Shown here: one piece after another, positions 1-9,036 of the stretch
Layout: each line of letters starts with the position of its first letter
Numbering within the stretch: the stretch's first letter is position 1
From: JAILLW01 sp045640525
Lineage (GTDB): Bacteria; Bacillota; Clostridia; Lachnospirales; Lachnospiraceae
Reading direction: 5' to 3'
DNA length: 64,000 bases
Assembly: GCA_045640525.1 (NCBI GenBank)
Contig: JAZUFE010000028.1
Span: forward strand, 17,576-81,575
The notes under the pieces: generated by a model
What the model was told of the DNA's origin: nothing
Seen by the model: only the letters and a program-made list of their open reading frames with translations
The model's database searches: none
Program-made: the position numbers and the translations under genes

Positions 1-247
1 CAACTTCTTCTTTACGGGTCCTGATGGTGTATATGTTTTCCAACGGCATAATGATTTCAACGGCATAGTGCCAGTGAAGCGGGAAATCTTCAGCTTCGTC
101 ATTATACCAAATCTTGGTTGAAGAACCGCTGAAGTATTTGATAATTTCCTGATCGCCTTCGATTATTCTGTGCGAAAGAGCGGCAGAAGTAGAACGACAT
201 TTTAACAACATTTCTCTGTCGAGAGAATCCAATAATGAAGTGTCCAT
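1..247 (-). CDS. AraC-family transcriptional regulator, N-terminal part (runs off window start)
   Basis: Reading the minus strand from an ATG at 247 gives an open frame to the window edge (82 codons). A GGAGG-type ribosome site lies just upstream on that strand, around 250-255. The translated part contains the stretch HWHYAVEIIMPLENIYTI, which resembles the cupin-like sugar-sensing domain at the N-terminus of AraC-family regulators; the DNA-binding helix-turn-helix would lie outside the window. It is transcribed divergently from the YesM/YesN system and the sugar transporter, so it may be a second regulator of this locus (inference). Only about a quarter of the protein is visible, so the family call rests on the cupin part and the context. 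Confidence 0.7.
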   Translation of the reverse strand, partial: MDTSLLDSLDREMLLKCRSTSAALSHRIIEGDQEIIKYFSGSSTKIWYNDEAEDFPLHWHYAVEIIMPLENIYTIRTRKEEV

Positions 248-314
248 AGGCCTCCGAGTTACTAAATTTGATAGTTCAATTATACTTATATTGTTATTAA
301 ATGAAAAGTAAATT
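248..314. promoter_or_regulatory. Divergent promoter region between araC-type gene and yesM
   Basis: This is the only non-coding DNA between the two divergent genes. On the minus strand a TATAAT hexamer lies at 279-284, with a weak -35 (TTTTCA) 17 bases upstream at 302-307. On the plus strand TTGATA occurs at 268-273, but no clear -10 follows at the right distance. The assignment is tentative. Confidence 0.35.
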
Positions 315-1943
315 ATGCCAAGAAAAGTTTTAGATACAATTCGCCAGACAATTAAACGTTTCTTCAGTGAATCAAACACATTTAAAGGTTATGTGTTGCT
401 TGTTATTGTTCCGCTTGTACTGGCGGACTTTGCATTTGGATATTTTCTTGTGGCAGCAGGCAAGACAGAACTGAAGCATAAATATGACAGTGATATTGCA
501 GCTTTGAGCAACCAGATTTCATTCTTTGTGGACAGTGCCAATAACTTCGCCATAGAGATTGAAATGAATGAACATCTGAATGAGTTTGTAAATACCGTCT
601 ATCTGAATCCATTGGATTATTATACCAAGTATCGCGAAATAACTTCCAATTCCTTTCTGGAAAGCCGAGCAGGTACTCATGATATCACTCCCAAAATGTA
701 TGTTGATAATTATACCATTTCGAACGGCGGTGAATTCGGAACCATGGATTCGATTAAAAACCAGGGATGGTATAAGAAATTCAAAAAGTACGGAAGTCAA
801 TCGCTTTTACTTATGTATTATGACGATGATTTGAGCGTGGCAGCACTCCCGCAAAGAAGAATGTTCTTTATCAAGAAGCTTTCTACTTACGGTACTCATA
901 AACGAGATGTAATAGTGCGTATTGAAATAGATTACAGCGCTTTGGTACAGCAGATACACCGAAGCAATTATTCTTCGCGCGTCATGCTGATTCATGACGG
1001 CAAGGTACTTATTGACAGTGTGGGTTCGAACAACATTTTTCAGGATTTTGCTGAATTTGATGATGCTTTGACTCCAGGAGCGAGAGTGAAGGAAAATAAA
1101 TACGGAACCGAATTTGAGATTGTCGCCCTGGAAGGAAGCTCCGATGTACTTAATCTCCTTTGGGACAATAAATTTTTCGTACTGATCATACTTTTGGTTA
1201 ACCTTGTTTTCCCTGCACTGTTCATGAATTTTGCTCAGGTAATTCATGCAGGCAAACTTAAAGAACAGGAAATGGATATAGCACGGCAGAATGCCGAACT
1301 GCTTGCCCTGCACTCGCAGATTAACCCACACTTCTTATTTAATGCCTTGGAAAGCATCAGGATGCACAGTGTTCTTCGAAATGAGGATGAAACTGCGCAA
1401 ATGGTTGAAAAACTTGCTATAATTGAGAGGAAGAACGCAGACTGGAATGAAGATTTCATAGAAATCGACAATGAAATGGAATTCACGGAAGCGTATTTGG
1501 GACTTCAAAAATATCGATTTGGCGACAGACTCAATTATGAGATAAATATAGATGAGGAGTGCCGACATCTGAAAATACCGAAACTTACCATTGTCACATT
1601 CGTAGAGAATGCATGTGTCCACGGCATTGAGGGTAAGAGTACGCAAGGCTGGATTTTCGTATCGGCATACATCAAAGAAGAGTCACTGGTTGTTGAAGTG
1701 GAAGATACCGGTGAGGGTATAACGGAAAAAGAACTCGAAACCTTACGGAATCGTATTAAAAATGCATCAATAGGTGACTTGAAGACTAAAGGAAGAATCG
1801 GAATGATCAATGCGTGCCTACGACTTAAGATGGCAACCCAGGATGAGGTTACCATTACATTTGACTCGGAAGAGTCTGTAGGGACAACGGTATCCATTGC
1901 AATTCCGCTCAAATATTGCAACAGGGAAGGTGAATATGCTTAA
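315..1943 (+). CDS. yesM: YesM-type membrane sensor histidine kinase
   Basis: Sensor kinase of the LytS/YesM class, which autophosphorylates a histidine and passes the phosphate to a YesN-type regulator. The 542-residue protein has a membrane segment near residues 24-48, an extracytoplasmic sensor region to about 285, and a second membrane segment near 288-312. The His_kinase domain follows, with motif NPHFLFN (H339), an N-box (FVENACVHG) and an ATP-binding glycine motif (EDTGEGI). Its last codons overlap the regulator gene by 8 bases, so the two are translationally coupled. The ligand is probably an oligosaccharide, judged from the adjacent transporter (inference). The start ATG at 315 has a weak ribosome site. 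Confidence 0.9.
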   Translation: MPRKVLDTIRQTIKRFFSESNTFKGYVLLVIVPLVLADFAFGYFLVAAGKTELKHKYDSDIAALSNQISFFVDSANNFAIEIEMNEHLNEFVNTVYLNPLDYYTKYREITSNSFLESRAGTHDITPKMYVDNYTISNGGEFGTMDSIKNQGWYKKFKKYGSQSLLLMYYDDDLSVAALPQRRMFFIKKLSTYGTHKRDVIVRIEIDYSALVQQIHRSNYSSRVMLIHDGKVLIDSVGSNNIFQDFAEFDDALTPGARVKENKYGTEFEIVALEGSSDVLNLLWDNKFFVLIILLVNLVFPALFMNFAQVIHAGKLKEQEMDIARQNAELLALHSQINPHFLFNALESIRMHSVLRNEDETAQMVEKLAIIERKNADWNEDFIEIDNEMEFTEAYLGLQKYRFGDRLNYEINIDEECRHLKIPKLTIVTFVENACVHGIEGKSTQGWIFVSAYIKEESLVVEVEDTGEGITEKELETLRNRIKNASIGDLKTKGRIGMINACLRLKMATQDEVTITFDSEESVGTTVSIAIPLKYCNREGEYA

Positions 1944-3531
1944 AGTATTGCTGATAGATGACGAACCGTTTATAATTCAGGGACTTAAGGCACTGATTGA
2001 TTGGAAAAGCGAAGGCTTCGAAATAGCCAAAACAGCAGCCAATGGGCAGGAAGCGTATGATTATCTGAAATCAAATGAGGTAGATTTGATAATCGCCGAT
2101 ATTCAAATGCCTGTCATGACGGGGTTGGAACTTCTTGAGAAAATCAGAACCGAGAAACTTTCGGAAGCATTCTTCGTTGTCTTGACCGGATTCAAAGATT
2201 TTTCATATGCCCAAAAAGCAATTGAGTATAACTGCCTGAATTATCTTTTGAAGCCTGTGGAGAAGACGGAACTTTTGGGAATCCTGCGAAAGATAAGTAA
2301 TATAAGCGCAATCAATGAGGAAGAGGAACAGTCGCGCAAGGAGATGGAACAGGCTCTTTTGGCACGTAATATCATGGCACTTCTTTTCGGCAAGCACGAC
2401 AGTAAGAATGTCGAATATGTCAGAAATCATATGCAGATTGCGGGAGGTGTTTACTATATTGATATTGAATTCGCCGAAGAATATCTTATGAACGAAGAAG
2501 CTGATGAAAGCGAGATAAGACAGACACAACGAAATCTTTACAAGGCATGTCAGGATTTTTTGAAGGAAGATTACGGACACTGTATTTTTGATGTTTCACA
2601 TGAAGAGCGCAATTATGATATAGGCCTTGTTTACTGTGAGTATATGGCGGCCAAGCGAGAATGCAATATGCTTTCATATCTGCGCGAACTCCATTCCTTT
2701 TTGGAAACTGCGGTTAATACCGGACTTCGGATGTTCGTGGGCAAACGCGTTGATGAGATAGATGCAATCTCCAGATCCTATACTTCATCATGTACCCTTA
2801 AATCTTTGGAGGCATTCAGAAGCAAGAAAGATATATATTTTTATGAAGATGAAGTGTCGGTATCGAATACGGGAGTTGTCCTTTGCAAGACGGGGTTGGA
2901 TGATCTTATAACCTGTATTGAAGAAGGCAACACTTCGAAAATTACAACGAGTGTGAATATGTTGTTCAGGGAATTCGAAAGTGCGGGTCTTTCTTCGGAA
3001 ACGGTTAATCTTAATGTCAACTACCTGCTGTTCCAATTGATTCACTTGGCAGGTGAACTTGACTCGGAACTGGATCAAGAGGAGATACTGCGATTCATCG
3101 GCGAACATTCCGTAGCCGAAGGAACCAGAAGAGGAGATAAGGAACATTTGGTCAAATTCGCGTGTGAATATTCGGATTATTTGGACCAGCTAAGGCAGAA
3201 TGTATCAGGAGGAATTTTGAATGATATAGAGAGGGAAATTAAGGAAAACTATAAGGATAATCTGACGCTTAAGGATCTGGGACAAAAATATTATGTAAAC
3301 TCATCGTACCTTGGACAGATATTCCAAAAGAAGAACGGACTTTCCTTTAAGGACTATCTGACAAATTACAGAATTAACGAATCACTGAAATTATTGCTGA
3401 ATACCGATATGAAAATAGTTCAGATTGCTGATGAGGTTGGCTATAAAGACAGTGACTACTTCGTCAGAAAGTTTATTGAAATAAACGGCTGCACACCGAC
3501 CAAATGGCGTAAGCAAAAGACAGCAAGATAA
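1936..3531 (+). CDS. yesN: YesN-type response regulator with AraC DNA-binding domain
   Basis: Response regulator partner of the preceding kinase. Residues 1-120 form the receiver domain, with the acidic pocket near the N-terminus (LLIDDEPF) and the phosphoacceptor D55 in ADIQMPVMTG. A long middle part of unknown role follows, and residues about 430-531 form an AraC-type double helix-turn-helix ending in DSDYFVRKFIEINGCTPTKWR. The ATG at 1936 is preferred over an in-frame one at 1897 because it is preceded by GGGAAGG at 1924-1930 and begins directly with the receiver fold. It is followed by a strong terminator, so the sensor pair is its own unit. It likely activates the sugar transporter genes downstream (inference from the usual pairing). 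Confidence 0.9.
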   Translation: MLKVLLIDDEPFIIQGLKALIDWKSEGFEIAKTAANGQEAYDYLKSNEVDLIIADIQMPVMTGLELLEKIRTEKLSEAFFVVLTGFKDFSYAQKAIEYNCLNYLLKPVEKTELLGILRKISNISAINEEEEQSRKEMEQALLARNIMALLFGKHDSKNVEYVRNHMQIAGGVYYIDIEFAEEYLMNEEADESEIRQTQRNLYKACQDFLKEDYGHCIFDVSHEERNYDIGLVYCEYMAAKRECNMLSYLRELHSFLETAVNTGLRMFVGKRVDEIDAISRSYTSSCTLKSLEAFRSKKDIYFYEDEVSVSNTGVVLCKTGLDDLITCIEEGNTSKITTSVNMLFREFESAGLSSETVNLNVNYLLFQLIHLAGELDSELDQEEILRFIGEHSVAEGTRRGDKEHLVKFACEYSDYLDQLRQNVSGGILNDIEREIKENYKDNLTLKDLGQKYYVNSSYLGQIFQKKNGLSFKDYLTNYRINESLKLLLNTDMKIVQIADEVGYKDSDYFVRKFIEINGCTPTKWRKQKTAR

Positions 3532-3546
3532 AGATATGAATTATTC

Positions 3547-3590
3547 AAACCCCTACAAATTTTGACAACTGAAATTTGTAGGGGTTTTTT
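3547..3590 (+). terminator. Strong rho-independent terminator after yesN
   Basis: A perfect 16-bp stem (3547-3562 with 3572-3587), a 9-base loop and a T tract. It separates the regulator pair from the transporter operon. Confidence 0.93.
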
Positions 3591-3604
3591 CTAGAATTCA
3601 TCCC

Positions 3605-3633
3605 TAGTTAACAAATTGTTCACAAAATATAAT
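3605..3633 (+). promoter_or_regulatory. Probable promoter of the sugar transporter operon
   Basis: A consensus -10 TATAAT lies at 3628-3633, 40 bases upstream of the binding-protein start. No good -35 sits 17 bases upstream (TAGTTA), which would fit an activator-dependent promoter such as one driven by the YesN protein (inference). Confidence 0.45.
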
Positions 3634-3672
3634 GAGTATAACCAAATAATTTACTCATAAAGGGAGGTAAAC

Positions 3673-5397
3673 ATGAAGAAAAAGGTTATTTCGATCTTGC
3701 TCGCTTCTGTAATGACTCTTGCAGCATTGACAGCATGTGGCGGATCAGACACAGCAGCTTCTGCATCTTCAGACGCAAGCGCAGCAGCTTCTTCTACAGA
3801 AGCATCAGCATCAGCTGAAGAATCAGAAGGCGAAACAACTCCTGGCGAAGTTAAGGAATTCTCATTCTTTATCACAATGCCCGGTTCGGAAATCAATGAC
3901 GATAACGAAATCGCTCAGATGATTGCTGACAAGTGGGGAGTTAAGGTTAAAGAAACATGGTTAACAGGTCAGACAGCTTCAGAAGCTACAGGTACAATCA
4001 TCGCCAGCGGTGAGTATCCTGATTTCATCGATTCTGATGAAATGAACCTTCTTGTAGATGCCGGCGCATTGGTTCCTCTTGATGACTATATCGATCAGTA
4101 TCCCGAGTTCAAGTCAGCTTGGTTTACAGATGAAGAGTGGGAAAAGTTCCGTCAGCCTGATGGACACATCTACTGGATCAATCCTTTCGGTAACAACAAA
4201 GGTAAGAACACAACAACAACTCACAATGATGAAGCATTCTGGATTCAGACAAGAGTTCTTGCTTGGGATAACTATCCGAAGATCGAGACATTGGATCAGT
4301 ACTTCGATTTGTTAGAGAGATACATTGCAGCTAACCCTACAATGGAAGACGGTACAGAGAACATCGCTTACACAATTCTTTGTGAAGACTGGAGATACTT
4401 CTGTATTGAGAACGCAGGACAGTTCCTTGCAGGATATCCTAACGATGGTTCTGTTATCGTAGATAAGTCAGACATGTCAATCAAGGATTACAACACTTCT
4501 GATGATACAATCGCTTACTTGAAGAAGTTGAACGATGAATATCATAAGGGTATGGTAGATCCTGAATCATTCACACAGACATATGATGAGTACATCGCTA
4601 AGTTGTCTACAGGTCGTGTACTTGGTATGTGTGACCAGTGGTGGGATTTCGCTTACACAGTTAATGATGTATTCAAGCAGCAGGGCTTAGACGCTAAGGG
4701 ATGCAACTACGTTCCTCTTGGTTTGACAACAACAGCAGGTATGGAAAACAGATGGCATACATATGATGATACTGTTAACCAGGCTTCAGGTATCGCTATT
4801 ACAACATCTTGTGAAGATCCCGATGCAGCATTCAAGTTCATCGTTGACACAGCTATGGATCAGGAATTGCATGATTTGAGATTCTGGGGTGTTAAGGACG
4901 TTGACTACTGCGTAGACGAAAACGGTTTGTTCTACAGAACAGACGAGCAGAGAATGAACTGGGCTGATACTTCATACCAGGCTTCTCACAGATGTCAGTA
5001 TTCTTACTTCCCTCAGTGGGGTGGTACATCTGACGACGGAATCAACGCTAACAAGCCTGAAGAACAGCCTTCAGAGTTCATGCTTGACATGGCTCAGCCT
5101 TTGAAGGATTGCTTCAATGCATATGGCGTAACAACATATCCTGAGATGATCGGATCAGTTGTTGAGACAAACGGACCTTGGTTCCCTATGTACTCTTACT
5201 CTAACAACTTCACAACAGAAACACCCGGTGGTGTAGCTTGGACTAAGATGGGTGAAGTTAAGCATGAATGGTTGCCTAAGGTAGTTATGGCTGACGATTT
5301 CGAAGCAGGTTGGGCAGATTACATGGATGCATACAATGCATGTAAGCCTGAAGACTTCCTTGCTGAGATGCAGGCAATTCTTGATACTTTCAAGTAA
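3673..5397 (+). CDS. Extracellular sugar-binding lipoprotein (LplA type)
   Basis: Substrate-binding lipoprotein of a carbohydrate ABC transporter, anchored to the outside of the membrane. The 574-residue protein starts with a lipoprotein signal peptide whose lipobox LTAC puts the lipidated cysteine at C22. A flexible linker rich in Ala, Ser and Glu follows to about residue 60, then a large two-lobe binding domain typical of the LplA/YtcQ group found beside LplB/YtcP permeases. A GGGAGG ribosome site lies at 3661-3667. Codon use is strongly biased (ACA, GTT, CTT), as expected for an abundant protein. The substrate is not shown by sequence; neighbouring xylulokinase and isomerase genes suggest a pentose-containing oligosaccharide (inference). 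Confidence 0.9.
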   Translation: MKKKVISILLASVMTLAALTACGGSDTAASASSDASAAASSTEASASAEESEGETTPGEVKEFSFFITMPGSEINDDNEIAQMIADKWGVKVKETWLTGQTASEATGTIIASGEYPDFIDSDEMNLLVDAGALVPLDDYIDQYPEFKSAWFTDEEWEKFRQPDGHIYWINPFGNNKGKNTTTTHNDEAFWIQTRVLAWDNYPKIETLDQYFDLLERYIAANPTMEDGTENIAYTILCEDWRYFCIENAGQFLAGYPNDGSVIVDKSDMSIKDYNTSDDTIAYLKKLNDEYHKGMVDPESFTQTYDEYIAKLSTGRVLGMCDQWWDFAYTVNDVFKQQGLDAKGCNYVPLGLTTTAGMENRWHTYDDTVNQASGIAITTSCEDPDAAFKFIVDTAMDQELHDLRFWGVKDVDYCVDENGLFYRTDEQRMNWADTSYQASHRCQYSYFPQWGGTSDDGINANKPEEQPSEFMLDMAQPLKDCFNAYGVTTYPEMIGSVVETNGPWFPMYSYSNNFTTETPGGVAWTKMGEVKHEWLPKVVMADDFEAGWADYMDAYNACKPEDFLAEMQAILDTFK

Positions 5398-5429
5398 GAT
5401 AACGAGTTAAGTTAATCTAATGATAGTGG

Positions 5430-5452
5430 TGGGCAGCCGGATAAGCTGCCCA
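5430..5452 (+). other. Intergenic mRNA hairpin after the binding-protein gene
   Basis: A perfect 8-bp stem TGGGCAGC/GCTGCCCA with a 7-base loop sits between the binding-protein stop and the first permease, without a T tract. Hairpins here commonly protect the 3' end of binding-protein mRNA, so that it is made in excess over the permeases. That role is inferred. Confidence 0.6.
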
Positions 5453-5479
5453 TTCACTTGAAATAGGAAGGGGTGTACC

Positions 5480-6424
5480 ATGGCAAGCAAAAATGCAGTG
5501 GTTGAAAAAAAGGATAAGAGAATTACCTGGAAAGAAATCAAAAGGCAGAAATCTCTTTTAATCATTACATTTATCTGTACAATTTACGGAATAATATTTT
5601 ATTACTTACCATTAGCCGGATGGATAATGGCATTTCAGAACTACAAGCCCAAGAACGGACTTCTTCATTCGACATTTGTAGGACTTGATAAGTTTAAGTT
5701 CTTGTTTGAGGATGCTACCTTCATCGGTGTTATCCGAAACACGTTCTGCATGGGGTTACTGAACTTGGTAACCACCACGGTTATGGCGGTTCTTTTCGCA
5801 ATTTTGCTTAATGAAGTTCGCCACACATTAGTTAAGAAAACTATTCAGACTATTTCATACTTACCGCACTTCCTTTCGTGGATTGTTGTTACGGGTATTT
5901 TGCATGACTCATTGTCAAGCACAGGTATCATTAATGACCTTCTTTTGAATTTCGGTATAGTAGATCAGGCTGTTAACTTCTTTGCATTTCCGAAGTACTT
6001 CTGGCCGATAGTAGCATTTGCCAACTGCTGGAAGGAAACAGGATGGAACGCAATTATATATCTGGCAGCAATTACGTCCATAGATCCGTGCTTATATGAA
6101 GCAGCTTCAATCGACGGCGCCAGTCGTATACAAAAGATTAGATACATAACGCTTCCGGGAATTAAACCTACATTTATGATTCTTCTTCTTATGAATATCG
6201 GTAATGTATTGAATGCAGGTTTTGAAGTTCAGTACCTGCTCGGAAACGGACTTGTTCAGAGCGTATCTCAGACAATCGATATTTACGTATTGAAGTGGGG
6301 TATTTCTCAGAACGACTACTCTTTGGGTACTGCGGCAGGTATATTCAAGAGTGCCGTAAGTATTCTGCTTATTGTTATTGCTAACCAAGTCGCCAAGAAA
6401 ACCGGCGAAGAACGATTATTCTAG
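5480..6424 (+). CDS. lplB: Sugar ABC transporter permease, LplB type
   Basis: Inner-membrane permease of a binding-protein-dependent carbohydrate importer (LplB/YteP group). 314 residues with about six hydrophobic segments, beginning near residue 26 (LLIITFICTIYGIIFYYLPL). The cytoplasmic EAA loop that docks the ATPase reads EAASIDGASRIQKIRYITLPGI. It is preceded by GGAAGGGG and followed 12 bases later by the partner permease. No ATPase gene is present in the locus; these systems normally share a MsmX/UgpC-type ATPase encoded elsewhere (known for the family, inferred here). Confidence 0.9.
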   Translation: MASKNAVVEKKDKRITWKEIKRQKSLLIITFICTIYGIIFYYLPLAGWIMAFQNYKPKNGLLHSTFVGLDKFKFLFEDATFIGVIRNTFCMGLLNLVTTTVMAVLFAILLNEVRHTLVKKTIQTISYLPHFLSWIVVTGILHDSLSSTGIINDLLLNFGIVDQAVNFFAFPKYFWPIVAFANCWKETGWNAIIYLAAITSIDPCLYEAASIDGASRIQKIRYITLPGIKPTFMILLLMNIGNVLNAGFEVQYLLGNGLVQSVSQTIDIYVLKWGISQNDYSLGTAAGIFKSAVSILLIVIANQVAKKTGEERLF

Positions 6425-6436
6425 GAGGAGGAAAAG

Positions 6437-7339
6437 ATGAGCAAAACACAAAAACACCATCATCGCACCTCAGCCGGCGATAAGTTGTTAACAATTTTTG
6501 TAGTAGTATTTATGATAGTATTCGTGTTATTCACGTTATATCCGGTAATCAATACGGTTGCACTTTCATTTAACGATGGTATTGATGCCGTAAGAGGCGG
6601 TATTTATCTGTGGCCTCGAAAGTTCGCAACCAAGAACTACGAAACGGTGCTTGGCATGCAGAACCTTTGGACAGGTGCTAAGATTACCGTACTAAGAACA
6701 GTAATAGGAACCTTGACTTCATTGGTTGTTAATGCATTGGTTGCATTCGTAATAAGCCGTAAGAGATTCTTGTTTAAATCAGGATTCTCACTTTTCTGGG
6801 TTATCACAATGTATGTTAACGGTGGATTGATTCCTACATTCATTCTCTTCAAGAGTTTGGGATTAACAAGCAGTTTCAATGTATATTGGATTCCCGGTAT
6901 GGTCGGAGCATTCAACATCCTTGTTCTTAGAACGTATATGTTGGGATTGCCCGACAGTTTGGAAGAATCGGCACAGTTGGACGGTGCAGGATACCTTACA
7001 ATTTTCGCACGTATCACATCTCCTTTGTGTAAACCGGTTTATGCAACAGTTGCGCTGTTTGTAGCTGTAGGTCAGTGGAACTCATGGTTCGATGCAATGC
7101 TGTATAACCGTATGAAGACAGAGTTTACAACACTTCAGTACGAACTTATGAAATTGCTTAGTTCCGTTATGCAGCAAAGCGGAAGCGCCGATAATGCCAA
7201 GTACGGAACCGATGCCATTACACCCATGACAATTCGTGCAGCGGCAACCGTTGTTACAATGTTACCTATCATTTGCCTGTATCCTTTCTTGCAAAGATAT
7301 TTCGTAACAGGACTTACAATCGGTGGTGTAAAAGAATAA
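6437..7339 (+). CDS. ytcP: Sugar ABC transporter permease, YtcP type
   Basis: Second permease of the same importer (YtcP/AraQ group), 300 residues with about six membrane segments. The first lies near residues 18-40, and the EAA loop reads ESAQLDGAGYLTIFARITSP. A canonical AGGAGG precedes the ATG. The gene is followed by a strong terminator, which closes the binding protein-permease-permease unit. Confidence 0.9.
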   Translation: MSKTQKHHHRTSAGDKLLTIFVVVFMIVFVLFTLYPVINTVALSFNDGIDAVRGGIYLWPRKFATKNYETVLGMQNLWTGAKITVLRTVIGTLTSLVVNALVAFVISRKRFLFKSGFSLFWVITMYVNGGLIPTFILFKSLGLTSSFNVYWIPGMVGAFNILVLRTYMLGLPDSLEESAQLDGAGYLTIFARITSPLCKPVYATVALFVAVGQWNSWFDAMLYNRMKTEFTTLQYELMKLLSSVMQQSGSADNAKYGTDAITPMTIRAAATVVTMLPIICLYPFLQRYFVTGLTIGGVKE

Positions 7340-7355
7340 TATGATTTATATTGCG

Positions 7356-7385
7356 GGAGCATATCGAAAGATATGCTCCTTTTTT
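7356..7385 (+). terminator. Rho-independent terminator after the transporter operon
   Basis: A perfect 10-bp stem (GGAGCATATC/GATATGCTCC) capped by a GAAA tetraloop and followed by six T. Confidence 0.93.
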
Positions 7386-7462
7386 AGCAAAAAATGATAA
7401 GCGTATGAGCAAAAATTTGAGTGCGATTATTGCGTTTTTATGTTAGTTTTAGAATGACGCGG

Positions 7463-7481
7463 ATAAAGTCAAAAACTTTAT
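7463..7481. promoter_or_regulatory. Inverted repeat upstream of xylB, possible operator
   Basis: ATAAAGT/ACTTTAT with a 5-base spacer, about 35 bases before the xylulokinase start. It has no T tract. It could be a regulator site or an mRNA leader hairpin; no known consensus is matched. Confidence 0.3.
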
Positions 7482-7516
7482 TCGGATACAGGTATTAATT
7501 TCGAAAGGAGTTACAA

Positions 7517-8992
7517 ATGTTATACATCGGTGTTGATTTGGGTACATCCGCAGTTAAGTTGTTGCTTATGGATGGTACCGGTAAGATTCAAAAAATCGTA
7601 TCAAAGGAATATCCTTTATATTTCCCCAATCCGGGATGGTCTGAGCAAAAGCCGGAAGATTGGTGGACTCAGGTTAAGGAAGGAATTAAAGAACTTACGG
7701 CAGAAGCAGATAAGTCTCAGGTAGCCGGAATCAGTTTCGGAGGACAGATGCATGGTCTCGTTGTTTTGGACGAGAATGATAATGTTATTCGCCCTGCATT
7801 ACTTTGGAATGACGGAAGAACAACCGAAGAGACGGATTACCTTAATAGCGTGATCGGTAAAGATAAACTTTCCGAATATACAGCAAATATTGCATTTACA
7901 GGATTTACGGCTCCCAAGATTCTTTGGATTAAGAATAAAGAGCCCGAGAATTTCAAGAAAATCAAAAAGATTATGCTTCCTAAGGACTATATTGCTTATA
8001 TGCTTTCGGGAGTTAACTGTACAGATTATTCGGACGCATCCGGAATGCTTCTTCTCGATGTTAAGAATAAGTGCTGGTCGGATAAGATGTGTGAAATATG
8101 CGGAATAACCAAGGATATGCTTCCTAAGTTGTTCGAAAGCTATGAAGCTGTCGGAACATTGAAAGATGATGTTGCCAAGGAACTTGGATTGCCTGCAACA
8201 TGTAAGGTTGTGGCAGGAGCAGGCGACAATGCTGCAGCAGCAGTAGGAACAGGAACTGTCGGCGACGGAATGTGCAACATTTCACTTGGTACATCCGGAA
8301 CAATATTTATTTCTTCCAAGAATTTCGGAGTTGATCAGAACAATGCTTTACACGCATTTGCCCATGCAGACGGTGCATATCACCTTATGGGATGTATGCT
8401 TTCTGCAGCATCATGCAACAAGTGGTGGATGGAAGAAATTTGCAATACCAAAGAATATGCTAAAGAGCAGGAACCTATTACAGAAGATAAACTCGGTAAT
8501 AACCATGTATATTTCCTGCCGTACTTAATGGGAGAGCGTTCTCCTCATAATAATCCCAATGCAAGAGGAACATTTATCGGACTTACAATGGACAATTCAA
8601 GAGCCGATATGACACAGGCTGTTTTGGAAGGTGTTGCTTTTGCTTTAAGAGATTCATTTGAAGTTGCCAAGAGTCTCGGCATTAAGATTGAAAGAACCAA
8701 GATTTGCGGCGGCGGTGCTAAATCACCTTTGTGGAAAAAGATGATAGCCAATATCCTTAACGTTAAGGTTGATGTAATAGAATCAGAGGAAGGTCCTGCA
8801 CTCGGCGGAGCTATGCTTGCTGCGGTTGCCTGTGGTGAATATGGCAGTGTTGAAGAGGCTGCATCAAAGATCGTTAAGATCATTGATACGGTTGAACCCA
8901 CACCGGAACTCGTATCGCGTTACGAGGCAAGATATAACCAGTTTAAGCAGATTTATCCTGCTTGCAAGCCTGTCTTTGATGTAATAAAATAG
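7517..8992 (+). CDS. xylB: Xylulokinase (FGGY family)
   Basis: Phosphorylates D-xylulose to xylulose 5-phosphate with ATP, the entry of xylose into the pentose-phosphate pathway. The 491-residue length is typical. The N-terminal ATPase-fold lobe starts YIGVDLGTSAVKLLLMD; the substrate region has GGQMHGLV and LWNDGRT; the C-terminal lobe has GAGDNAAAAVGTG and the glycine-rich CGGGAKSPLW. An AAAGGAG ribosome site precedes the ATG. It lies 44 bases upstream of the sugar isomerase gene and is probably cotranscribed with it. The FGGY family includes other sugar kinases, but these motifs fit xylulokinases best. Confidence 0.9.
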   Translation: MLYIGVDLGTSAVKLLLMDGTGKIQKIVSKEYPLYFPNPGWSEQKPEDWWTQVKEGIKELTAEADKSQVAGISFGGQMHGLVVLDENDNVIRPALLWNDGRTTEETDYLNSVIGKDKLSEYTANIAFTGFTAPKILWIKNKEPENFKKIKKIMLPKDYIAYMLSGVNCTDYSDASGMLLLDVKNKCWSDKMCEICGITKDMLPKLFESYEAVGTLKDDVAKELGLPATCKVVAGAGDNAAAAVGTGTVGDGMCNISLGTSGTIFISSKNFGVDQNNALHAFAHADGAYHLMGCMLSAASCNKWWMEEICNTKEYAKEQEPITEDKLGNNHVYFLPYLMGERSPHNNPNARGTFIGLTMDNSRADMTQAVLEGVAFALRDSFEVAKSLGIKIERTKICGGGAKSPLWKKMIANILNVKVDVIESEEGPALGGAMLAAVACGEYGSVEEAASKIVKIIDTVEPTPELVSRYEARYNQFKQIYPACKPVFDVIK

Positions 8993-9036
8993 TTAAAGGG
9001 TTTGGACAAGAACATTCATTTTAAGGAGGATTACTA

